35,459 nt of DNA, taken from the NCBI GenBank assembly GCA_903869075.1, contig CAIPXZ010000429.1, positions 1 through 35,459 of the forward strand. The letters are read 5' to 3'. Below, piece after piece: positions 24,194-32,528 of the stretch. The position numbers were made by a program, and so were the translations under genes. The notes under the pieces are model-generated. The model saw only the letters and a list, made by a program, of their open reading frames with translations. It was not told the DNA's origin and ran no database searches. Position 1 is the stretch's first letter, and every line of letters starts with the position of its first letter. The stretch comes from an uncultured Myxococcales bacterium (GTDB lineage: Bacteria; Myxococcota_A; UBA9042).

Positions 24194-24624
24194 GCGAGCA
24201 GCAGGCAGCCAGGTGGCCGCTGGCTGGCTTGACCAGACAGAGGAAAGTCCGGGCTCCACAGGGCAGGATGCTGGCTAACGGCCAGCGGGAGCGATCCCAG
24301 GGAACAGTGCCACAGAAAGCAAACCGCGTCCCTGATTTCGCAAGGAATCCGCGGCGTAAGGGTGAAAGCGTGCGGCAAGAGCGCACGGTTTGCGATGGTG
24401 ACATCGCTCACGGCAAACCCCATCTGGAGCAAGGTCCGGGTCCGCAAGGACCCATCGCAGGTGTACGCCGGGGTGCAAATCCCGGCTGGAGGGCGGCTCG
24501 CCCGAGCCTGCGGGTAGACCGCTTGACGGCGTCGGCAACGGCGTCCGCAGACGAATGGTCACCACCAGCCGCCGGGCAACGGGCGGCTGGCACAGAACCC
24601 GGCTTACGGCTGGCTGCTGCTCGC
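24194..24624 (+). ncRNA. rnpB: RNase P RNA, bacterial type A
   Basis: The catalytic RNA of RNase P, which matures tRNA 5' ends. Helix P1 is formed by GCGAGCAGCAG (24194-24204) and CTGCTGCTCGC (24614-24624). Conserved core elements: GAGGAAAGTCCGGGCTCC (24240-24257) on the 5' side of P4, GGGTGAAAGCGTGCGGCAAG (from 24359), the P15 hairpin with GGGGTGCAAAT (24470-24480) carrying the GGT that pairs with tRNA CCA ends, AGACGAATGG (24549-24558), and ACAGAACCCGGCTTA (24592-24606). Length of about 431 bases is normal. No T-run terminator follows; aroA begins 17 bases later, so the RNA end is probably made by processing or the transcript reads into aroA. Confidence 0.97.
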
Positions 24625-24640
24625 GCATTACGCCCGCCTC

Positions 24641-25978
24641 GTGGATAATATGCTGAATCAGATCAAGCGGTTGCGTGGTAGCCTGACGCTCCCCGGCGAC
24701 AAGTCGATCTCGCACCGCGCGCTGCTGTTTGCGGCGATCGGCACCGGCCAGAGCCGGCTGCACGGTCTGGGTACCGGCGAGGACATCCAGCGCACCGCGG
24801 CCTGCTTGCAGCAGCTGGGCGTGGCGATCAGCCGCGATGGCGCGGTGACAACCGTCGACTCGCCGGGCTTTGGTCACTGGCTGCCGCCGGCGCAGCCGCT
24901 GGACTGCGGCAATTCCGGGACGACCATGCGGCTGCTGGCGGGCCTGCTGGCGGCGCATCCGGGCCTGCGGGCGACGCTCGACGGGGACGCGTCGCTGCGG
25001 CAGCGGCCGATGGCGCGGGTCGTCGCGCCGCTGCTGGCGATGGGCGCGCAGATCGCCGCCGCGGACGGCAAGCCGCCGCTGCACGTCGTCGGCCACGCGC
25101 TGCACGGCGCGGTGCATGTGCTGCCGGTGGCGTCGGCGCAGGTCAAGAGCGCGCTGCTGCTGGCGGGGCTGTTCGCCGTGGGCGAGACCGTCGTTGTCGA
25201 GCCGCTGCCGTCGCGCGATCACACTGAGCGGCTGCTGGCGGCGCTGGGCGTGCCGCTGCGCTCGCTGGGGACGCGCCACGCAATCGACGGTCACGGGCCG
25301 CAAGCGGCGCTGCCGCCGCTGGGCGATCTGCAGGTGCCGGGCGATCCGTCCTCGGCGGCTTTTGTACTTGTTGCCGCGGTGTTGCACCCGGATGCCGCCG
25401 TCACCGTCCGCCAGGTGGCGCACAATCCGACGCGCAGCGGCTACCTGCAGGTGCTCGCGCGCATGGGCGCGGTCGTGCGGGCGCAGGCGCTGGCGCCGGA
25501 GGGCGGAGAGCCGGTGGCCGAGCTGCACGCGCACTCGGCGCCGCTGCAGGCGACGGATATCGCCGCGAGCGAAGTGCCTACATTGATTGATGAAGTGCCG
25601 ATCCTGGCGCTGGCGGCGGCGGCGGCGCAGGGCACAAGCCACTTCCACGGCCTGGCCGAGCTGCGCGTCAAGGAGTCGGACCGGCTGGCAGCGATCGTCC
25701 GGCTGCTGGACGCGCTCGGCGTGGCGACCGCGCACGGCGGCGACTGGCTGACCATCCACGGCTGCGGCAGCGCGCGGGCATTCAGCGGCCGTGGCAGCGC
25801 GCGGGCATTCAGCGGCCGTGGCGGCACGTTCCGGCCCGGCCTCGATCACCGCATGGCCATGACCGCGGCGATCGCCAACCTATGCGGCGCAAGTGCGCTT
25901 GAAATCAGCGGTTTTTCGGAAGCGGTGGCCAGCTCCTGGCCAGATTTCGCCCACGCGATCACGGGTCTCGCGGCCTAG
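24641..25978 (+). CDS. aroA: 3-phosphoshikimate 1-carboxyvinyltransferase (EPSP synthase)
   Basis: 445 residues from GTG 24641 (ATG 24650 is an alternative; neither has a ribosome site). It joins shikimate-3-phosphate and PEP in the sixth step of the shikimate pathway. Motifs: LPGDKSISHRALLFAAIGTG (substrate Lys), LDCGNSGTTMRLLAGLL, DASLRQRPMARVV, VASAQVKSALLLAGL, VPGDPSSAAFVLVAA, ELRVKESDRLAAIV, and DHRMAMTAAIA near the end. All catalytic blocks are present. Just before the DHRMA block, nine residues (GSARAFSGR) are repeated exactly in tandem, encoded by a perfect 27-base duplication (25766-25792 and 25793-25819). The frame is kept, so the enzyme is probably active. The last four bases overlap the convergent PHP-like gene. 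Confidence 0.96.
   Translation: MDNMLNQIKRLRGSLTLPGDKSISHRALLFAAIGTGQSRLHGLGTGEDIQRTAACLQQLGVAISRDGAVTTVDSPGFGHWLPPAQPLDCGNSGTTMRLLAGLLAAHPGLRATLDGDASLRQRPMARVVAPLLAMGAQIAAADGKPPLHVVGHALHGAVHVLPVASAQVKSALLLAGLFAVGETVVVEPLPSRDHTERLLAALGVPLRSLGTRHAIDGHGPQAALPPLGDLQVPGDPSSAAFVLVAAVLHPDAAVTVRQVAHNPTRSGYLQVLARMGAVVRAQALAPEGGEPVAELHAHSAPLQATDIAASEVPTLIDEVPILALAAAAAQGTSHFHGLAELRVKESDRLAAIVRLLDALGVATAHGGDWLTIHGCGSARAFSGRGSARAFSGRGGTFRPGLDHRMAMTAAIANLCGASALEISGFSEAVASSWPDFAHAITGLAA
25766..25819 (+). repeat. Perfect 27-base tandem duplication inside aroA
   Basis: Two identical adjacent 27-base units, each encoding GSARAFSGR, in frame within aroA and followed by a partial third motif (GG). Unit 1 is 25766-25792, unit 2 is 25793-25819. 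Confidence 0.95.
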
Positions 25979-27294
25979 CGCCGGCGGCGCCGCCGCTGCT
26001 GTTGCTGCTGGCCACGGCCGTGGTTGCCGGCGGGAATCTGTGAAAAATCGCGGTTCGGCTGGCCGTCTTCGTCGTGGAAGTAGCTGAGCGCAAAGGACAA
26101 AGATAGGCTGTCTCCCTCGTCGTCCTCTTCCTCGGTCTGGCAAAACAGCAAGTTGATGTGCTGGCGCTCCTGGCGCAGTTCATCAAACGCCGGCAGGACC
26201 ATCACGTTCGGATCCGGGCCTTTGGCGCGGTTGCCGTTGATGCGGTCCAGCTCCAAGTCGCTCTTGCCGGAAAACCGCAGGAATTTGCGGCCGTCCAGGC
26301 CGTACATCGCCGCCACCGGGTCAAAAGCCGGCTGCGCGCCTTCCTCGGCGATCGGCCCAATCCGCCGCCGCAGCGCTTCGCGGTTCAGCCGATTGCCGCG
26401 CGCATCACCGGGCCGCTCCAGCGGATCCCAGTAGCGGCCATTCTTGCGCGGCGTCGCGCTCGGCCGTGCCGGCCGTTCCGCTTGCGGCAGCGGCGCCTGG
26501 ATGGCGACAGGCTGGCTGGGCGCCGACGGACCCGCCGCGACCGCCATCGCGGCCATTGCCGGGGCCGGTCGCCGTGGCTGCAGCACAGCATCCGCCCACG
26601 GCGCGCCGATCTCAACCGGCCACACGCGGCCGGAACGCAGGCCCTCCACAAGCGATTCTTGGCTTGTCGGCGGCGAGGCAAACACCGTCGCCACCGCGCC
26701 AAAGCGCGCTTCGCCCGGCGCCGCGCGCGATCCGGCAATGCACGCCAGCCGGCCAGCAAAAGCCGACTGCAGCGCCGCCTCGCTCAGGCCGCTGACAACC
26801 GCCGCTTCATCGGCTTCTTCATCGCCATCGGCGTCCTCGCTCGGCGCCACCGGCGGCTCCAGCGAGGTCACGTCCAGCGCGCACAGGCCAGCTGGCCGCG
26901 CCGGAGCGTCGTCCTCAAACGCGCTGGCGATCGCCACAACCGCGCCGCCGCGCTCGACAAAGGCGCGGATCACGGCGTCCGCCGCGTAGGCCTCCGACCC
27001 CGCCGCGCGCGCCACGCCGCGCCAACCGGTGCTTGCGTACCAGTCGTCGAGCGTGCGCGGAAAGCAGACGAGTCGGCCGCAATCCGTCGCCAATTCCACG
27101 CCGGCGAACAACAGCACACCGGTGGCGCGGCTGATTTCAGCCGTGTCGCCCAGCGCCACTGGTTCGTCCTGGGCGATGATGGCCAGGCCATCCAGGCCGT
27201 GATCACGCGCTTGAACTGCGAGCAATTCTGCATCTTGCTGGCCCGCTTCATTGAGCACCGGGCGGACATGCAGGTCGATAAGGGCAGGGGTCAC
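25975..27294 (-). CDS. PHP-like domain protein with basic Gln/Arg tail
   Basis: 439 residues from GTG 27294, set by GAGGAG six bases upstream; ATG 27315 in frame is less likely. The first ~110 residues look like a PHP phosphoesterase domain: LIDLHVRPVLNE, then HGLDGLAIIAQDEP, then ATGVLLFAGVELATDCGRLV. These equal the 'DlHvHt', 'gld.iaitDh' and 'G.E......g..' blocks. The first metal motif reads HVR instead of HVH, and TDH reads QDE, so metal binding is doubtful. A long acidic/Pro-rich middle follows, then a conserved-looking segment YWDPLERPGDARGNRLNREA. The tail is GRGQQQQQRRRRRR, suggesting RNA or nucleic-acid contact. It converges on aroA with a 4-base overlap. Function unknown. Confidence 0.77.
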   Translation of the reverse strand: MTPALIDLHVRPVLNEAGQQDAELLAVQARDHGLDGLAIIAQDEPVALGDTAEISRATGVLLFAGVELATDCGRLVCFPRTLDDWYASTGWRGVARAAGSEAYAADAVIRAFVERGGAVVAIASAFEDDAPARPAGLCALDVTSLEPPVAPSEDADGDEEADEAAVVSGLSEAALQSAFAGRLACIAGSRAAPGEARFGAVATVFASPPTSQESLVEGLRSGRVWPVEIGAPWADAVLQPRRPAPAMAAMAVAAGPSAPSQPVAIQAPLPQAERPARPSATPRKNGRYWDPLERPGDARGNRLNREALRRRIGPIAEEGAQPAFDPVAAMYGLDGRKFLRFSGKSDLELDRINGNRAKGPDPNVMVLPAFDELRQERQHINLLFCQTEEEDDEGDSLSLSFALSYFHDEDGQPNRDFSQIPAGNHGRGQQQQQRRRRRR

Positions 27295-27784
27295 AGAAAT
27301 CTCCTCGGAGGGCATACGCGCGACACTTTCAGGGTGGCAGGGGTGGCAGCGTTGCGCTTTTTGCGCCCAGCCGCGGCGCGGCTTGCTTGCGGGCTCGTGG
27401 CCCTGGTGCGCGCTTGAAGGTCCAGGAGCGATCCGCAGCCCGGCCCGGAACGGATTCCAAGCGTCCAAGGTTGCGGTGCGAGCCGTCCGACCAAGCGTGG
27501 CCGGGTGTCGCCTGTTGGGTTATCGCCGCCGCCATTTGTCCCGCAGTTTTGCGGTCTTGGTGGCGCCGCACTGCTGCGGTCGCGGTGATAATTCCGTTTG
27601 TCAGGCGGTCCGTACGGGGCGGGCGCTGTCAGATGTCCGACCGGCGCCGCCCCCCAAATCGCGCCGCCCAACTCTGGGGCAGCGCCTCTCACGCCTCGCA
27701 GTGTAACAGAGCCAACGATTGCGCAAAAGTCCCCCTGCGCACTTGACGTCAGGCCAGCAACAGGTTCCGATTCGCGCCCCGCGC
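27295..27784. other. 490-base intergenic region between divergent genes
   Basis: Between the PHP-like gene (minus) and ribF (plus). Overlapping short frames on both strands are not supported by ribosome sites or motifs. The only promoter-like match toward ribF is TTGACG near 27743 with a poor -10. I find no FMN riboswitch signature upstream of ribF, no tRNA and no terminator. A GC hairpin CCCGC-GCAT-GCGGG (27778-27791) encloses the ATG of ribF. Confidence 0.4.
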
Positions 27785-28750
27785 ATGCGGGCTCAGGTGC
27801 CACCCGTGCTGGTCAGTCACGCCCTTCCCGCCCAGCCGCTCGCCCTGCCGTCGGCGGTGGCTTTTGGCAATTTCGATGGCCTGCACATCGGTCACCGCGC
27901 GCTTTTGGCGCATTTGCGCGGCGCGGCGGATCGTCTGGGCGGGCCGCTCGTCGTCGTGACTTTTGACCCGCATCCGCTGCACATCCTCAAGCCGGAGCGC
28001 GCGCCGGCGGCGATCGACACGTTGGATGGCCGGCTGACGTATTTGGCGCAATTGGGCGTCGATCACGTTTTTGTCCTGCATTTTGACGCCGCGCTGGCCG
28101 CGATCCACGCCGGCACTTTTGCCCGCGACTGGCTCTGCGGGCTGCTGCATGGCCGCGCCTTCGCCGTCGGTCCGGACATGCATTTTGGCCACGATCGCCG
28201 CGGCGACGTCGCCCTGCTCCGCAAAATTGCTGGCGAATTCGGCGGTGAAGTCACGGTCTTTGACGGCGTGCAATTTGACGATGCCCGCGTCTCGTCGTCG
28301 CGCGTCCGCCATGCGATCCGCGACGGCCATGTGGCGCTGGCGGCACAGCTGCTCGCCCGGCCATTTTGCCTGCGCGGCACCGTCGTGCACGGCGACGCCC
28401 GCGGCCGCACCATCGGCTTTCCCACCGCCAACCTGCACGCGCCGGGCCAGGTCGTGCCGAAGAACGGCATCTACGTTGGCATCGCCGGCGTCCAGGGCGT
28501 GTGGCACGACGCGGCGGTCAGCATCGGCACGCGGCCGACTTTTGCCGGCGTTGAGACCCGCGTCGAAGCGTATCTACTCGATTTTCAAGGCGACATTTAC
28601 GGCAAGGCGCTGGACCTGGAATTTGTCCAGCGGCTGCGCGATGAGGAGCGATTCGCCGACCTGCCGGCGCTTGTCGCCCAGATCACCGCCGACGTCGCCG
28701 TGACCCGCCATGTCCTCGCCGAGCGACGGGCCCACGGGCTGCTGCCGTGA
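27785..28750 (+). CDS. ribF: Bifunctional riboflavin kinase / FAD synthetase
   Basis: 321 residues. It converts riboflavin to FMN and then to FAD. The N-terminal nucleotidyltransferase half has AVAFGNFDGLHIGHRALLAH (the HIGH-type motif) and VVTFDPHPLHILKPERAP, then SSSRVRHAI. The C-terminal kinase half has RGTVVHGDARGRTIGFPTAN and KNGIYVGIAGVQGVWHDAAV, then SIGTRPTF, with VEAYLLDFQGDIYGKALDLE at the end. All are family blocks. The start is uncertain: ATG 27785 lies in the loop of a small hairpin and lacks a ribosome site; GTG 27797 and TTG 27719 are in frame. The gene overlaps aroE by four bases (GTGA). Confidence 0.95.
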   Translation: MRAQVPPVLVSHALPAQPLALPSAVAFGNFDGLHIGHRALLAHLRGAADRLGGPLVVVTFDPHPLHILKPERAPAAIDTLDGRLTYLAQLGVDHVFVLHFDAALAAIHAGTFARDWLCGLLHGRAFAVGPDMHFGHDRRGDVALLRKIAGEFGGEVTVFDGVQFDDARVSSSRVRHAIRDGHVALAAQLLARPFCLRGTVVHGDARGRTIGFPTANLHAPGQVVPKNGIYVGIAGVQGVWHDAAVSIGTRPTFAGVETRVEAYLLDFQGDIYGKALDLEFVQRLRDEERFADLPALVAQITADVAVTRHVLAERRAHGLLP

Positions 28751-29721
28751 CGGCGCCGCTGCGGCTGGGCGTCGTTGGCACGGGCATTGGCCACTCGCTG
28801 TCGCCGCGCCTGCACGCCAAGGCGCTGGAACTGTCCGGAATTCCCGGGAATTACGCGATTTTTGACTGCGCCGACGCGGACGCCGCGCGTGACGTCTTTG
28901 CCAAGCTGCGCACGGGTGAGCTGGACGGCCTGAACGTGACGACGCCGTTCAAGGCGCTGGCGCTGGCCACTGCCGACGCCTGGCTGCGCATCGCGCACCA
29001 CAAAGCGGGGGTGTTTACGCTGCCGGCGAACACGCTGTTCATGCAGGAGAATCGGTTGGTGGCGGCCTCGACCGATGGGCCCGGCTTGGCGGCGGCGCTG
29101 CTGGGCGCGCAGGTCGATCTGGTGGGCAAGCGCGTGCTGCTGCTGGGCGCCGGTGGCGCGGGCCAGGCAATCGCCGCGGAGCTGTTGGCGCTCGGCGCGG
29201 CGCAGCTGCGGGTGGCCAACCGGTCGCCGGAGCCGGCGGCGGCGCTGGTGGCGCGGCTGAACACGATCTGGCCGCGGCACGCGCTGGCGCAGCCGTGGGG
29301 CGATGCGCGCGGGCTGACGGGCGTAGACGTGGTTGTGCATGCGACCCGGCTGGGCCACGGCCAAACGGCGACGGCGGCGGCCGTGACGGATCTCCCGGCG
29401 GCGCTCGACTGGCTGCCGTGGGCGGCGTGGGCGGCGCGGCCGCCGCTGCTGGCGGACCTGCTGTACGCCGCTGGCCCGACGCCGCTGCAGGCGCTGGCCC
29501 AGGCGCGTGGTCTGCCGCTGGACGGTCGGCTCGCGGCGGCGGCGATCGAAGAACCGCGCATTCACCCAGAGCCGCGGGAACCTATTGGAATTCTGCAGTA
29601 TTTTGGCGAGTCCATGCTCGCCCACCAGGCGGCGCGGGCGTTCCAGCTGTGGACCGGCGCGCGCGTGGATGCGGCGCGGCTGCGCGCGGCGATCGTCCCG
29701 GCGGCTACCAGTTGTACATGA
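28747..29721 (+). CDS. aroE: Shikimate dehydrogenase
   Basis: 324 residues from GTG 28747, overlapping the ribF stop (GTGA), so translation is coupled. It reduces 3-dehydroshikimate with NADPH. Visible: GIGHSLSPRLHAKAL (shikimate site), NVTTPFK with catalytic Lys 69, STDGPG with the paired Asp 110, and the NADP-binding loop GAGGAGQA (134-141). The C-terminus has GESMLAHQAARAFQLWTG, equal to the family 'GmLv.Qga.aF..wtG'. Departures: the usual GA.NT block is stretched (AGVFTLPANTLF) and NAT..G reads HATRLG. It is longer than E. coli AroE (272). The 3' end overlaps the convergent barrel gene by 17 bases. aroA lies 2.8 kb upstream. Confidence 0.92.
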   Translation: MTAPLRLGVVGTGIGHSLSPRLHAKALELSGIPGNYAIFDCADADAARDVFAKLRTGELDGLNVTTPFKALALATADAWLRIAHHKAGVFTLPANTLFMQENRLVAASTDGPGLAAALLGAQVDLVGKRVLLLGAGGAGQAIAAELLALGAAQLRVANRSPEPAAALVARLNTIWPRHALAQPWGDARGLTGVDVVVHATRLGHGQTATAAAVTDLPAALDWLPWAAWAARPPLLADLLYAAGPTPLQALAQARGLPLDGRLAAAAIEEPRIHPEPREPIGILQYFGESMLAHQAARAFQLWTGARVDAARLRAAIVPAATSCT

Positions 29722-30340
29722 GGCTGGCCGACGGCAGCGGATAGGCGCCGTAGAAGCCGATCTGGTCCCACATCACCGTCATCTGCACGTCCAGCGCTGC
29801 CGAGAACCCGGGCCGGGCGATCGCGCCCATCTCCAGGCCGACGCCGATGCCGACGTGGGCAAAATAGTCGATGGGCGCAGAAGCGTTGTTGATCGCCTGC
29901 GCTTGCGGCGTGTTGGCGTTGGCCGCCGGCACCTTGGCGACGGAGCTCTGGTCGCGGCTCAGCCAGACGCCCGTGCTGCCGACCAACCGCAGCGCGGTGG
30001 TCGAGGAAAAGAACGTGCTGCGCGATGCCTTGTTCCACATCACGAGGTAGTCGATGAACGTCAGGCCGCCAAAAACCGCGAGGTAATTGCCGCTGCTGGC
30101 GATCAGCGGCAGCACGTCCAGCTGCAGCGCCAGGTTGCCAAAGTTGCGGCGGTACGCCAGACCGTTCAGGCCGCCGACGCCAAACGACACGCCCAAGCCG
30201 TTGTGGTTTTGGCCGATCGTCTCCTCATAGCCCTTGGCGACCGTATCGGCGGCATACGCCGACGGCACGATCACACTACCCAGCAGGGTACACGCCAGGA
30301 GAGCTGTCCAGATGCGCGCTTGGCGCGACACAATCGCCAT
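29705..30340 (-). CDS. Outer-membrane barrel-like protein (paralogue of the adjacent gene)
   Basis: 211 residues from ATG 30340, with a perfect AGGAGG five bases upstream that overlaps the stop codon of the preceding gene. Signal peptide: RIWTALLACTLLGSVIVPSA, then YA-AD. The mature sequence alternates in the beta-barrel manner (GLGVSFGVGGLNGLAYRRNF, LALQLDVLPLIASSGNYLAV). It ends SAALDVQMTVMWDQIGFYGA, then YPLPSASLMYNW. The terminal LYNW/MYNW and the 'RPG....LDV' block are shared with the upstream neighbour, so the pair arose by duplication. No function can be assigned. The 3' end overlaps aroE. Confidence 0.8.
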   Translation of the reverse strand: MAIVSRQARIWTALLACTLLGSVIVPSAYAADTVAKGYEETIGQNHNGLGVSFGVGGLNGLAYRRNFGNLALQLDVLPLIASSGNYLAVFGGLTFIDYLVMWNKASRSTFFSSTTALRLVGSTGVWLSRDQSSVAKVPAANANTPQAQAINNASAPIDYFAHVGIGVGLEMGAIARPGFSAALDVQMTVMWDQIGFYGAYPLPSASLMYNW

Positions 30341-30349
30341 AGGCACCTC

Positions 30350-31138
30350 CTACCAGTTGTAAAGCACGGCCAGCTGCGGCAGCGGCAGGAAGAACGAGAA
30401 CGCGCTGTCCTTGAACGCCGCGGTCAGCACGACGTCCAGCGTCATGGCGATGCCGGGGCGGTCGACAGCGCCGAATTCAACGCCCACGCCCGCGCCGCCG
30501 TTGAACCACGACGTGCTGCTGCTGTTTTGCCCGGAGCAGCCGGCCGACGCATAGCACGGCTGGGAGCCGATCGACTGGCCGTAGGCGACGGAGACGTTGG
30601 AGACGTCGCGCTGCAAGAAGTAGCCCAGGCCACCGACGATCCGCAGCGCCGAAGTCGCCGGCAGCAGCCCGCGCGACGCGCCGTGCCACACGTACAGGCG
30701 ATGCGCGGCCTGGAGGCCGCCGGAGACCAGCGTCGAGTTGCCGCGATCGGTGACAAAACCAAACAGCGCCAGCTGCAGCGAGGTCGCACCCCAGTGCCGG
30801 GCGTAGGCAAAACCGGCGCCGGTCGAGAAGCTCAGCGTCGCGCCCAAACTGTGGACCTGGCCGTGCGGCGGCTCCGGCAGTGGCTCCGGCGGCGGCGGTG
30901 GTGGCGGTGGCGGCGGTGGCGGCGGTGGCGGCCGAAGCTGCGGCTGTTGCGGCTGTGGCTGTGGCAGCGAGGGCGGCGGCGCTGCCGGCGGTTCCGTGGC
31001 GGGCGGTGCGGTCAAGGTCGCGCGCTGCGGCTCGGCCAGCGGCTCATCGGCGTGGACCGCGCGGGGCGACGCCGCCGTGGCCAAAAACACGGCGATCGCT
31101 CCGGTCCGCAGGGCGTGGCGCAGCAAGTTGGGCGGCAT
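30350..31138 (-). CDS. Barrel-like outer-membrane protein with polyproline linker
   Basis: 262 residues from ATG 31138, with GGAG six bases upstream. Signal peptide LLRHALRTGAIAVFLATAAS, then PRAVHA-DE. Next a Pro/Gln/Ala-rich arm that includes 15 consecutive prolines (residues 70-84, bases 30887-30931). The C-terminal ~165 residues form the barrel-like domain: HSLGATLSFSTGAGFAYARH, LRIVGGLGYFLQRDVSNVSV, and the end SFFLPLPQLAVLYNW. A Cys pair in CYASAGC is in a loop. The architecture (proline arm plus barrel) suggests that the arm spans part of the periplasm. It is the first gene of a two-gene unit with its paralogue nine bases downstream. Longer starts up to 31294 lack ribosome sites. Confidence 0.8.
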   Translation of the reverse strand: MPPNLLRHALRTGAIAVFLATAASPRAVHADEPLAEPQRATLTAPPATEPPAAPPPSLPQPQPQQPQLRPPPPPPPPPPPPPPPEPLPEPPHGQVHSLGATLSFSTGAGFAYARHWGATSLQLALFGFVTDRGNSTLVSGGLQAAHRLYVWHGASRGLLPATSALRIVGGLGYFLQRDVSNVSVAYGQSIGSQPCYASAGCSGQNSSSTSWFNGGAGVGVEFGAVDRPGIAMTLDVVLTAAFKDSAFSFFLPLPQLAVLYNW

Positions 31139-31199
31139 GGCAAGCTCCGTGGCAAGGTCCAAGCGGGCGTGGCGACGTCTGGTCACCACGGCTGTCCCG

Positions 31200-31228
31200 A
31201 GCATAGCAACTTCCCGCGGCTTGTCGCA
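31200..31228 (-). promoter_or_regulatory. Possible promoter of the barrel-gene pair
   Basis: On the minus strand: TGCGAC (31228-31223), 17-base spacer, TATGCT (31205-31200). It reads toward ATG 31138. The -35 is a weak match. Confidence 0.3.
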
Positions 31229-31229
31229 T

Positions 31230-32513
31230 TCATGGCGCATTTTGACCAAAATCCGCAGTCGCCAGCAGCGGTACCGCGCGCGGCGGCGCGGCAAAATGGT
31301 AGGTCAGCTCGTCGGGATGGCTGGCCGCCAGCAGCGTGGCGTCAAACCGCTCGCCCACGGCGATGCGCCCGGTCAGGCCGTCGGGCTCCGCCAGGGCCAG
31401 CGCCGCCGTCCGCGTCACCGCGCGCAGCGCTTCCGGCGGCGTCAGCCGGCCCATCAGCACCGCCACCTGCAGCGCCAGCGGCAGGTTCGTCGTCATCGCC
31501 GAGCCCGGATTGCAGTCGGTCGCCAGCGCCACGCGCGCGCCGGCGTCCACAAGCGCGCGCAGCGGCGCCAGCGGCTCGCGCAGGAACAGCGACGTCAGCG
31601 GCAGGCCCACCGCCACCGTCTCCGATGCCGCCAACCGCGCCACGCCGGCGCCATCGGTGCACAGCAGGTGCTCCACGCTGACAGCGCCGCGCGCCACCGC
31701 CCAGTCCAGCCCGCCGATCGCCGCCAGCTCGTCCACGTGCGCCTTCAGCCGCAGCCCCAGCGCCGCCGCAGCCTCGCCGATGCGCTCCGCCTGCGCCACG
31801 CTGAAGTAGCCGCGCTCGACGAACACGTCGCAAAACGCCACCGGCACCGCGTGCGCGCCCAGCGCCGGCAGGATTTCGTCGCAGACAAGCGCCACATAAC
31901 TGTCTGGATCACCGCGGTATTCTGGCGGAATCGCGTGCGCCGGCATCGCCGTCGCCACCAGCGTCAGCTGCCCGGCAAACTGCTGCTGCAGCGCGCCGAT
32001 CGCCGCCAGCGTCTTCAGCTCCGTCGTCAAGTCCAGGCCGTAACCGGTCTTGATCTCGACCACGCGCGCGCCCCACGCCACCATCTCCGCCAGCCGCGGC
32101 GCGCTGGCTGCCACGAGCTCCGCCAGCCCCGCCCCCCGCGTTGCTGCGACCGTGTGGACGATGCCGCCGCCCGCCGCGGCGATCGCGGCGTAGCTGGTGC
32201 CGGCCAGGCGTTGGGTGAATTCGTGGCTGCGGTCGCCGGCGAAGACCGCGTGCGTGTGGCAGTCGATCCAGCCTGGCGTCAGCAGCTGGCCGCCGAGGTC
32301 GATCGCCCGATCATACGCCGGCCGCGCCGGATCGCCGGGCGCGCCGATCCACGCCGTGCGCCAGTGGCGGCCGTCACGCACGACGATCAGCTCGGCCTGC
32401 GGCCACCAGCCGAGGGCTTCCCAGCTGGCCAGCGGTCCACGTTCGCGGCCGGCGGCGGTGACGAGCGCGGCGTTGTGCAACAGGAGCCGCTGCGGTGTTG
32501 AAATGTACTGCAT
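31230..32513 (-). CDS. hutI: Imidazolonepropionase
   Basis: 427 residues from ATG 32513. It hydrolyses 4-imidazolone-5-propanoate to N-formimino-glutamate in the third step of histidine breakdown, with a metal in an amidohydrolase barrel. Motifs: LTPGWIDCHTHAVFAGDRSH (metal HxH), VVEIKTGYGLDLTTELKTL, KAHVDELAAIGGLDWAV, SVEHLLCTDG, and ALATDCNPGSAMTTNLPLAL (metal Asp). All match the family and the length is normal. No hutH, hutU or hutG is seen in the window, so it is an orphan here. The ribosome site is weak. The reading frame continues upstream to 33482 but only antisense to the VWA gene. The divergent neighbour is the sigma-54-controlled VWA lipoprotein. Confidence 0.95.
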   Translation of the reverse strand: MQYISTPQRLLLHNAALVTAAGRERGPLASWEALGWWPQAELIVVRDGRHWRTAWIGAPGDPARPAYDRAIDLGGQLLTPGWIDCHTHAVFAGDRSHEFTQRLAGTSYAAIAAAGGGIVHTVAATRGAGLAELVAASAPRLAEMVAWGARVVEIKTGYGLDLTTELKTLAAIGALQQQFAGQLTLVATAMPAHAIPPEYRGDPDSYVALVCDEILPALGAHAVPVAFCDVFVERGYFSVAQAERIGEAAAALGLRLKAHVDELAAIGGLDWAVARGAVSVEHLLCTDGAGVARLAASETVAVGLPLTSLFLREPLAPLRALVDAGARVALATDCNPGSAMTTNLPLALQVAVLMGRLTPPEALRAVTRTAALALAEPDGLTGRIAVGERFDATLLAASHPDELTYHFAAPPRAVPLLATADFGQNAP

Positions 32514-32528
32514 GTTGCAAAAACCTAC

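Noticed and set aside
27316-27784. Possible small genes or an FMN riboswitch upstream of ribF
   Set aside because: The short frames have no ribosome sites or motifs, and I cannot find the conserved helices of the FMN element.
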